Positions 7,880-14,494 of a stretch of DNA of 64,000 nucleotides are shown here, piece by piece. Source of the DNA: CANMIH01 sp049116335 (lineage in GTDB: Bacteria; Pseudomonadota; Alphaproteobacteria; Rhodobacterales; Rhodobacteraceae); the NCBI GenBank assembly GCA_049116335.1, contig JAGDYZ010000037.1, forward strand, positions 62,001-126,000. Reading direction: 5' to 3'. Within the stretch, counting starts at the first letter, position 1. Each line of letters begins with the position of its first letter. The notes under the pieces are model-generated. The model was not told where the DNA came from and did no database searches. It was given only the letters and a program-made list of their open reading frames with translations. A program made the position numbers and the translations under genes.

Positions 7880-8965
7880 TCACGTCACAGGAAAGACAAA
7901 GCACCGATCACGCCGCACCGTCAGCCACAACGGCGTGCCCTCTGTGGGCAAAAAGACGTTTGGCACTGTGGCCTTAAAGGTTTGTCCGTCATGATCCATG
8001 CGGAATTCGATCAAACTCTCAGACCCCATAAATCGGGCGCGGCGCACAATGCCGCGCGCGGGCGTGCCCGCCATCTGGGTTGGGTTTGGACCTTTACCTT
8101 TACGGTCGAAATCGATGCGAACGTGTTGAGGCCGAAACACGATCTCAACCTCTGCGCCGTCTGGCACACCGGGCGCGAGAAACTGACCAAACGGTGTATC
8201 GGTCAGTGCGCCTTCAACTTTCCCTTTCAGGGTGTTGATATCACTAAAGAATGCAACCGCATCCCGATCCGCGGGCGCATTGAAAATATTATACGGCGCG
8301 CCGCGTTGGACAATCTTACCCCCACGCATCAGCGCGATCTCATCCGCCATGCGCATCGCTTCTTCCGGTTCATGAGTGACCAAAAGAACCGACGCCCCTT
8401 CTTCTTTCAGAAGGTCCAGAGTTTCATCTCGAATGCCGTCCCGGAGGCGGTTGTCCAATCCTGAAAACGGCTCATCCATCAACATGATCTTGGGGCTTGG
8501 CGCCATTGCCCGCGCCAATGCAACGCGTTGTTGCTCTCCGCCGGAGAGCTGATGCGGGTACTCGTCGATAAAATGCGCCAGACCCACACGATCCAAGAGC
8601 GTTTTGGCCCGCGCCTTTTTCTCGGACCCAGCCCCCGTCAGACCAAAGGCAACATTCTCTCCCACGCTTAGATGCGGAAATAGCGCAAAGTCCTGGAACA
8701 TAAGGCCAATTGCGCGACGCTCTGGGGGGATGCGAAATACGGTGTCGCAGATCAGCTGACCATCCACATAGATTTCGCCGCTGTTTTGCATATCCACCCC
8801 GGCTATCATGCGCAGGGTTGTCGATTTCCCGCAGCCCGATGGGCCAAGCAAACAGGTCACATGCCCGGGCTGTATGGCCAGAGACACATCATCAACCACA
8901 CGCTTCCCTTCAAAGACGCGAACAAGATTTCGGATTTCAAGTCGGGGAGTGGTGGTGATCGTCAA
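7880..8965 (-). CDS. ABC transporter ATP-binding protein, FbpC/PotA-like (CUT1/Fe3+ type)
   Basis: ATPase subunit of an importer (361 aa). Walker A GPSGCGKST near residue 40, Q-loop FQDFALFPH, signature LSGGEQQRVALARA near 138, Walker B IMLMDEPFSGLD near 158, and the switch H in LLVTHEPEEA. The last 120 residues have the TOBE-like beta-rich region (VFRPQHVRI, GIVRRARFMGSESLIEFRM) found in iron, polyamine and sulfate importers. No permease or binding protein is adjacent, so it is an orphan ATPase and the substrate cannot be named; ferric iron is one guess from similarity to FbpC. It follows the PIN gene on the same strand after 72 bp and could share its transcript. Confidence 0.88.
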   Translation of the reverse strand: MTITTTPRLEIRNLVRVFEGKRVVDDVSLAIQPGHVTCLLGPSGCGKSTTLRMIAGVDMQNSGEIYVDGQLICDTVFRIPPERRAIGLMFQDFALFPHLSVGENVAFGLTGAGSEKKARAKTLLDRVGLAHFIDEYPHQLSGGEQQRVALARAMAPSPKIMLMDEPFSGLDNRLRDGIRDETLDLLKEEGASVLLVTHEPEEAMRMADEIALMRGGKIVQRGAPYNIFNAPADRDAVAFFSDINTLKGKVEGALTDTPFGQFLAPGVPDGAEVEIVFRPQHVRIDFDRKGKGPNPTQMAGTPARGIVRRARFMGSESLIEFRMDHDGQTFKATVPNVFLPTEGTPLWLTVRRDRCFVFPVT

Positions 8966-9037
8966 ACCGGCGTGCCTTTAATTCCGAGAGAACGGGTCGG
9001 GATTGCAGATCAGGGGTATCAGCCCAGCGGGACCACT

Positions 9038-9604
9038 TCAACCCGCCTCAGGTGTATCCAGATCGTTGGCCAAGGCTTTGGCAAGACGCGGTAAGCGCGC
9101 TTTTTTGAGCAACCGGCGGATTGTCCAATCCTCGTCGGACATGCGGCGTGCTTCGGTCAAAACCTGTGTCGCTGCGAAACAGACTTTGTCGGGGTCTTTC
9201 ATGTAGAGACCCAAAAGAAACCCGTCAGGATCGTGACGCTCAAGCCCTTCTTCTGCGAGGGTGTGTTTGGGAAAGTCCGAAGCATTCAGTGTGACGATGC
9301 TTTCGGCGCTGCCCGCGATCGCCGCGGCAAGAACATGGATGTCATTTTCATCTGGCAGGTACAGACGGCGTTCCAAAGACGGAGGCCAAGTGACCTCCGC
9401 TTTGGGAAAACTTGCACGAAGAAGGGCAATTTCTGCACGAGCCTGAGGTTCCCCCGTTGGCCCAATCTTGCGCGCGGCCCGCGCCCATTCCTCAAGAATG
9501 CGCGCAGACCAAAGTGGTGTATAGAGCCCCTGCCCGGCCACCTTGACCAGCATCTCACGCATCACTGTGGGATACAGAACGCAGGTGTCGAGCAGGATTT
9601 TCAC
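9038..9604 (-). CDS. PIN-domain protein (RSP_2648-like)
   Basis: A 188-residue protein whose first two thirds form a PIN nuclease fold: MKILLDTCVLYP carries the first catalytic Asp (D6), ILEEWARA the Glu, PDENDIHVLAAAI the central acidic pair, and TLNASDFP the last Asp. All four acidic positions are present, so RNase activity is plausible. The remainder is a helical extension. It starts inside the stop of the RNA methyltransferase gene (ATGA overlap, 9601-9604), so the two are coupled. No antitoxin-like small gene sits next to it, which argues against a VapBC toxin and for a housekeeping role in RNA handling. Rhodobacteraceae genomes typically keep this pair together. Confidence 0.78.
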   Translation of the reverse strand: MKILLDTCVLYPTVMREMLVKVAGQGLYTPLWSARILEEWARAARKIGPTGEPQARAEIALLRASFPKAEVTWPPSLERRLYLPDENDIHVLAAAIAGSAESIVTLNASDFPKHTLAEEGLERHDPDGFLLGLYMKDPDKVCFAATQVLTEARRMSDEDWTIRRLLKKARLPRLAKALANDLDTPEAG

Positions 9605-10803
9605 AGGCGGAAGAACAGTGCTTTGAGGTATCCCGATTCAGCCAGTTGCGGCATCAAGGGGTGATCCGCACCTGCCTGACCGGTATGAAGCAACTGCGCC
9701 CGGCGACCGGACCGTCCAATGCCCCGCAGGCATGCGCCGGTGAAACTGGTCATATCTGCGGCGTGCGAACACGAACACAAAACCAGATATCCGTCTTCAG
9801 CAACAAGGTTGGCGCCCAAACGCGCAATGCGTTCATAGGCGCGCAGCCCTTTTTCCAAAGCGGGTTTTGACGGGGCAAAGGCAGGTGGATCACAGACCAC
9901 TACGTCAAATTTCTCGCCCTCTTCATTCAGCGCAGACAATGTATCAAAGGCGTCGCCTTGGCGGGTGTCCAATACCTTACCCATACGCTTGGCGCCATCT
10001 TTGGCCAATGCGATGGCCGAGGCCGAACCATCGACAGACATGGCAGATTTTGCCCCATTTGCCAGAGCAGCCAGAGCAAATCCCCCAACGTGAGAAAACA
10101 CATCCAATACGCGGGCATCTTTGGCAAATTTTGCTGCGTACCCATGGTTGTCACGTTGATCGTAGAACAGACCGGTTTTCTGACCTTCGGTAAGGTCTGC
10201 CATGTAGGTGGCACCATTCATCTGGACTTCGACCGGAGCGTCTGGCGCGACCCCGTGCAGGACCAGATCCGTGTCATCCAACCCTTCAAGACCACGACCC
10301 CGGCCGCTAGAGTTTTTCAGGATATTGCTCACGCCGACGACGTCGATCAGAGCTTGTGTCAAAGCCTCAATGAACCGATCTGCCCAGGCTGCGTTTGGTT
10401 GAACAACCAAGGTATCCCCGAACCGATCGATGATCAGCCCTGGCAGGCCGTCGCTTTCGGCGTGAACAAGTCGGTAGAACGGCGCATCATATAGGCGTTC
10501 GCGCAGAGCAAGCGCTTTGCGAATACGCTTCGCGAACCAGTCTACGTCAATGTCAGCATTAATATCGCGATCCAAGACACGCGCAACAATACGCGAATTG
10601 GTATTTGTCGCCACGAGTGCGAGCGGCGTGCGCTCTGCGTCCTCCAGGATGGCGAGCGTGCCTGGGGCAAGCTTTTTGGACCGGCGGTCCAGAACCAATT
10701 CATTGTCAAAGACCCAAGGCGCGCCACGGCGAATAGCACGGGCGTTGGCTTTGGGCTTGAGGCGCAGGACGGGGCGATCTGATGCGGAAACGGGAGCTGT
10801 CAT
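9601..10803 (-). CDS. RlmI-like class I rRNA methyltransferase (RSP_2647-like)
   Basis: SAM-dependent RNA cytosine-C5 methyltransferase of the RlmI type (400 aa). The N-terminal part (residues 1-90) is a PUA-like domain (RRGAPWVFDNELV, GTLAILEDAERTPLALVATN), then the EEHxLKxY-like middle domain with GLPGLIIDRFGD and NGATYMADLTEGQKTGLFYDQRDNH, and the Rossmann domain with VLDVFSHVGGFALAALANGA (motif I), VDGSASAI and VVCDPPAFAPSK (motif IV). The end, SGYLKALFFRL, matches the family ending. E. coli RlmI modifies C1962 of 23S rRNA; the same target is likely but not shown. Gene order and a 4-bp overlap tie it to the PIN protein. Confidence 0.85.
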   Translation of the reverse strand: MTAPVSASDRPVLRLKPKANARAIRRGAPWVFDNELVLDRRSKKLAPGTLAILEDAERTPLALVATNTNSRIVARVLDRDINADIDVDWFAKRIRKALALRERLYDAPFYRLVHAESDGLPGLIIDRFGDTLVVQPNAAWADRFIEALTQALIDVVGVSNILKNSSGRGRGLEGLDDTDLVLHGVAPDAPVEVQMNGATYMADLTEGQKTGLFYDQRDNHGYAAKFAKDARVLDVFSHVGGFALAALANGAKSAMSVDGSASAIALAKDGAKRMGKVLDTRQGDAFDTLSALNEEGEKFDVVVCDPPAFAPSKPALEKGLRAYERIARLGANLVAEDGYLVLCSCSHAADMTSFTGACLRGIGRSGRRAQLLHTGQAGADHPLMPQLAESGYLKALFFRL

Positions 10804-10842
10804 GCCCCCGCCTTATCCTGCTTTTGAGATATTGGAAACCAA

Positions 10843-11526
10843 TCAAATGGCGTTGATGGCCTGTTCGATTTTTGGATCTGGATCCGTCCAACCACCTGAC
10901 TGGTTAAGCTCAGCGGCAAGAACGCGGTTCAAGTGGCTCAGAATGCGCTCTTTCATGGTGAATCCCTGACGCTCCGCTTCGATCGCGCGACGGCCCCCAA
11001 AAGCATTGAGGTCAGATTTGATCCGTTTGTTGTTCACTAGGGGCTGACCAGTTTCCGCATCCCGCAGCGTTAGGAAAAAGCTGATGGAATGGGTGCCGCC
11101 TACAGAATACCGGGTTTTCTCAGTGACCGAGTGAAAGCGTTCAAGTTCGATCTCGGCAATTACCGGGCGCCCCTCTGTGATCTGGGTGCGCGTGCGGGTA
11201 ACCGCCTCTTGAAAAATGTAGCCAATCTGATCTTTGCGATCGCCAATGGGGTCACCGCGCCAAACGATATCCGCAATTGGGTAATACAAATTGGCTTCTG
11301 AAACAGTCAGATCTTGGGGTACCTTAATGGCGTAGCTTGCAAGTTTCATCGCAGGCAGGTTTTGAAACTGTGCCTCGGGGGCCACGGCAACAGCTGGTGT
11401 TACCTGATCAAAATTATCGCCGGGAATAAGTTCGAATGGTGCGTTGCGGGATGCAAACTGTGACGATCCACATGCGGAAACCGCGGACAAAGCAACTGTA
11501 CAAGCAATCAAACGAAACAAGATCAT
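10843..11526 (-). CDS. DUF6778-like lipoprotein
   Basis: Predicted lipoprotein (227 aa): a short basic N-terminus, hydrophobic core and the lipobox AVSAC with Cys 19, so it should be lipid-anchored in the envelope after cleavage. The mature part is of mixed character, with no recognised catalytic motif; DIVWRGDPIGDRKDQIGYIFQEA and EIELERFHSVTEKTRYSVGG stand out. I associate it with the Rhodobacterales DUF6778 family. It is upstream of the methyltransferase on the same strand (39 bp gap) and divergent from edd, so transcription probably begins near 11530-11560. Function is unknown. Confidence 0.68.
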   Translation of the reverse strand: MILFRLIACTVALSAVSACGSSQFASRNAPFELIPGDNFDQVTPAVAVAPEAQFQNLPAMKLASYAIKVPQDLTVSEANLYYPIADIVWRGDPIGDRKDQIGYIFQEAVTRTRTQITEGRPVIAEIELERFHSVTEKTRYSVGGTHSISFFLTLRDAETGQPLVNNKRIKSDLNAFGGRRAIEAERQGFTMKERILSHLNRVLAAELNQSGGWTDPDPKIEQAINAI

Positions 11527-11673
11527 GTGACTGGCCTTTCTGCCGATAAGGTGCCCCAGGCCAATTCAGCCTTTGTTAACCAACTTCTATTGGTCAAATG
11601 TGCCTAAAATGCGGCCTACCCTTGGTGATTCTTTGCCGGTTTGCCCCCAAAACACTCCGATTATCGGTTTACT

Positions 11674-11685
11674 GTTAGCGCTAAC
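11674..11685. promoter_or_regulatory. palindromic LacI-family-type operator upstream of edd
   Basis: GTTAGCGCTAAC is a perfect 12-bp palindrome 44 bp before the edd start and just upstream of an AT-rich TATATAG that may be the -10 element. The sequence has the central CG and half-site form of LacI/GntR-type repressor operators known for gluconate and Entner-Doudoroff genes. The regulator is not in this window. Confidence 0.6.
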
Positions 11686-11729
11686 CTATATAGACAGGCC
11701 TCAACCTAGGTCAGCCCCCGGAGGTTCTC

Positions 11730-13535
11730 ATGCCGTTGCATGATACCATCGCCAAAGTCACCGCCCGCATCGAAGACCGTTCTCAGGACCTGCGCAGCAC
11801 ATATTTAGACCGCATGCGTCGTGCCGCAGATGAAGGCCCTCGACGCGCCCATCTTTCTTGTTCCAATCAGGCCCATGCCTATGCGGCCATGGGCGAAGCG
11901 CAAGATGCACTGGCCACTGGGCGCGCGCCTAACATTGGGATTGTATCTGCCTATAACGATATGCTCTCGGCGCACCAGCCCTATGAACGGTATCCTCAAC
12001 TCATCCGTGACTTTGCCCGTGCCAATGGCGCAACAGCTCAGGTTGCCGGTGGCGTGCCTGCGATGTGTGATGGTGTGACCCAGGGGCAGGTCGGCATGGA
12101 GCTGTCGCTTTTCTCACGCGATGTCATTGCCTTGGCCACCGGAGTTGCCCTTTCTCACAACACCTATGACTCAGTGCTTTATCTTGGTGTATGTGACAAA
12201 ATCGTGCCCGGGTTGGTGATTGGCGCTGCGACCTTTGGGTACCTTCCGGGGCTATTTTTGCCTGCGGGCCCAATGGTTTCTGGATTGCCCAATGATGAAA
12301 AAGCCAAAGTGCGCAAACAATTTGCCACCGGCGAAGTGGGTCGTGATGAGCTTATGAAAGCTGAAATGGCCTCTTACCACGGGCCTGGGACCTGCACCTT
12401 TTACGGCACTGCGAATTCCAATCAGATGTTGATGGAAATCATGGGGCTGCATTTGCCTGGGGCCTCTTTTGTCAATCCAAACACGCCTTTGCGTGATGCG
12501 CTTACGCTTGCAGGGACAAAACGAGCATTGCAAATCACGCATCAAGGCAATGAGTATCGGCCGGTCTGCGATATTCTGGATGCCAAAGCCTTTGTGAATG
12601 GCATCGTTGGTCTGATGGCGACCGGAGGATCCACCAATCTTGTGCTGCATTTGCCTGCAATGGCTCGTGCCGCGGGTGTTATCCTCACGCTAGAAGATTT
12701 TGATGAGATTTCAGCCGCGACACCGCTTATGGCCAAGGTGTATCCAAACGGTCTGGCCGATGTGAACCACTTCCATGCGGCGGGTGGCTTGCAATACATG
12801 ATTGGCGACCTTTTGGATCAGGGGCTGTTGCATGACGATGTCAAAACCGTCGCCGGAGATAGCTTGCGCAGATACACCCAAGACCCAAAACTTGTGGATG
12901 ATGAGATTGTCTATCATGACGGTCCGGGCAAGAGCCTTAACGAAAAAATCCTGCGGTCTTCAAAAGATGGCTTCCAAAAGTCAGGTGGTCTTAAGAAGCT
13001 GACCGGCAACCTAGGCACCGGTATGATGAAGGTTTCTGCGGTTGCCCCCGAACGTCACATTGTCGAAGCCCCTGCCCGCATCTTTCAAGATCAGGACAGC
13101 GTCAAAGCCGCATTTCAGGCCGGAGAGATCACCACCGATACGGTTGTCGTCGTTCGGTTCCAAGGCCCAAAATCCAATGGTATGCCAGAGCTTCATGCTT
13201 TGACCCCTGCTTTGACGGTCCTGCAGGATCGCGGATTGAAAATCGCCTTGGTCACTGATGGTCGCATGTCTGGTGCCTCTGGCAAAGTGCCCGCCGCGAT
13301 CCATATCAGCCCCGAAGCAGCAGATGGAGGACCTTTGGCTCGCCTGCGGGATGGTGATTTGGTCAAAGTTGACGCCGTAAGCGGTACGTTGACATGTCTG
13401 GCTGAGGATTTTGAAACACGCACACCCGTAACGGCTGACCTTGCATCGAACCGTGCGGGTGTCGGGCGCGAATTGTTTGAAAGCTTCCGTCAGACTGTTG
13501 GACTTGCATCCGACGGCGCGGCGGTCGTGGTCTAA
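11730..13535 (+). CDS. edd: phosphogluconate dehydratase
   Basis: 6-phosphogluconate dehydratase (601 aa) makes 2-keto-3-deoxy-6-phosphogluconate, the first committed Entner-Doudoroff step. It belongs to the IlvD/Edd iron-sulfur dehydratases: cluster cysteines are in VPAMCDGVTQG, YLGVCDKIVPG and GPGTCTFYGTANSNQ, and the C-terminal half has TDGRMSGASGKVPAAIHISPEA. Length equals the E. coli enzyme. GGAGG lies 7 bases before the ATG. It is 20 bp upstream of eda in an obvious operon and has a palindromic operator in its promoter. In roseobacters this pathway is the usual route for glucose; no glucose uptake gene is present in the window. Confidence 0.96.
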   Translation: MPLHDTIAKVTARIEDRSQDLRSTYLDRMRRAADEGPRRAHLSCSNQAHAYAAMGEAQDALATGRAPNIGIVSAYNDMLSAHQPYERYPQLIRDFARANGATAQVAGGVPAMCDGVTQGQVGMELSLFSRDVIALATGVALSHNTYDSVLYLGVCDKIVPGLVIGAATFGYLPGLFLPAGPMVSGLPNDEKAKVRKQFATGEVGRDELMKAEMASYHGPGTCTFYGTANSNQMLMEIMGLHLPGASFVNPNTPLRDALTLAGTKRALQITHQGNEYRPVCDILDAKAFVNGIVGLMATGGSTNLVLHLPAMARAAGVILTLEDFDEISAATPLMAKVYPNGLADVNHFHAAGGLQYMIGDLLDQGLLHDDVKTVAGDSLRRYTQDPKLVDDEIVYHDGPGKSLNEKILRSSKDGFQKSGGLKKLTGNLGTGMMKVSAVAPERHIVEAPARIFQDQDSVKAAFQAGEITTDTVVVVRFQGPKSNGMPELHALTPALTVLQDRGLKIALVTDGRMSGASGKVPAAIHISPEAADGGPLARLRDGDLVKVDAVSGTLTCLAEDFETRTPVTADLASNRAGVGRELFESFRQTVGLASDGAAVVV

Positions 13536-13555
13536 GTTGATCGAAGGACTTTAAG

Positions 13556-14197
13556 ATGACCCCAGAACTGGCAAGCATCGAAACGGAAAAACTATGCCTC
13601 TTGGCACCTGTTATACCGGTTTTGGTGATTGATGACGCGTCAACCGCACAACCCTTGGCCGAAGCTTTGGTGGCCGGAGGGTTGCCGGTTTTGGAAGTGA
13701 CTTTGCGAACACCCGCGGCGCTAGCAGCCATCTCTGAGATGGCGAAAGTCGAAGGCGGTGTTGTGGGTGCAGGCACATTGCTCAAACCCGCCGATGTCCT
13801 GGCAGCTAAAGCTGCCGGAGCGCGTTTCGGCGTCTCACCCGGTGCGACGGACACCTTGCTACAGTCCTGCGAAGAGGCCGACGTGCCGCTGCTTCCAGGG
13901 GCTGCAACCTCGTCCGAGGCGATGCGTCTTTTGGAGCGTGGGTATACCGTTCAAAAGTTTTTCCCAGCAGAGGCGAATGGTGGGGCTCCGGCGCTGAAGT
14001 CGATTGGTGCGCCGATCCCGCAGGTGCGGTTTTGCCCCACGGGCGGTGTCTCTCTCAAAAACGCGCCGCAATACCTTGGCCTGTCGAACACGCTTTGCGT
14101 AGGCGGTAGCTGGGTTGCTCCCAATGATCTTGTGACGGCCGGGGACTGGAAAGCCATCGAAGACCTCGCGCGCGAAGCCTCACAGCTCGCACGCTAA
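13556..14197 (+). CDS. eda: KDPG aldolase (2-dehydro-3-deoxy-phosphogluconate aldolase)
   Basis: Class I aldolase (213 aa) that splits KDPG into pyruvate and glyceraldehyde 3-phosphate. Key features: LAPVIPVLVIDDA at the first strand, LEVTLRTPAALAAI with the catalytic Glu region, GAGTLL, FGVSPGATD, LPGAATSSEAM, and KFFPAEANGG, which carries the Schiff-base lysine, then FCPTGGVS. It follows edd after 20 bp with its own weak ribosome site. A hairpin at 14206-14223 ends the operon and faces the convergent small gene. The assignment is firm; side activity on 4-hydroxy-2-oxoglutarate is common in this family. Confidence 0.95.
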   Translation: MTPELASIETEKLCLLAPVIPVLVIDDASTAQPLAEALVAGGLPVLEVTLRTPAALAAISEMAKVEGGVVGAGTLLKPADVLAAKAAGARFGVSPGATDTLLQSCEEADVPLLPGAATSSEAMRLLERGYTVQKFFPAEANGGAPALKSIGAPIPQVRFCPTGGVSLKNAPQYLGLSNTLCVGGSWVAPNDLVTAGDWKAIEDLAREASQLAR

Positions 14198-14205
14198 GTC
14201 AGTTT

Positions 14206-14223
14206 GCAGGGGAGACCCCCTGC
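14206..14223. terminator. hairpin between eda and the convergent small gene
   Basis: GCAGGGG at 14206-14212 and CCCCTGC at 14217-14223 around AGAC. It lies between two converging stops and can serve both strands, though neither side has a long T run. Confidence 0.45.
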
Positions 14224-14224
14224 G

Positions 14225-14494
14225 TTACTCTGGTCGGGGGCGAGACCGAAAGCCCCCGCGTCGCTTGGGTTTATCCATCGAGGCTAAACCATTGCGCAGG
14301 ACTTCTGTCATCGGGTGCGCTTCATCGCCATGTCTCTCGATAAGTGCTGTGATCAAAGGTTTGCTGTCGCAATCCATTGGCAGCGACAGAGCCCAATCCA
14401 AAAAGATTGATCGACATTCAGCGGCGGTAATCCCCTCAATTTTGTAGGATTCCGCAATCAATCCTTTCGGATCCAGGTCATCACCTTTTCTCAC
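14225..14494 (-). CDS. conserved small protein of unknown function, coupled to glnE
   Basis: An 89-residue protein. The start is taken as GTG at 14494 because it overlaps the glnE stop in the classic GTGA arrangement; a longer reading frame upstream merely runs through glnE. The sequence begins MRKGDDLDPKGLIAESYKIEG, has a helical centre (ECRSIFLDWALSLP) and ends in a basic tail KPKRRGGFRSRPRPE. The first two thirds resemble a small helical domain seen in uncharacterised Rhodobacterales proteins. No signal peptide or catalytic motif. Overlap with glnE suggests expression in step with nitrogen control but says nothing about mechanism. Confidence 0.72.
   Translation of the reverse strand: MRKGDDLDPKGLIAESYKIEGITAAECRSIFLDWALSLPMDCDSKPLITALIERHGDEAHPMTEVLRNGLASMDKPKRRGGFRSRPRPE

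Noticed and set aside
9038..9604. PIN protein as a VapC toxin
   Set aside because: No small antitoxin gene is next to it; the coupled partner is a methyltransferase and the family appears to be a conserved chromosomal one.
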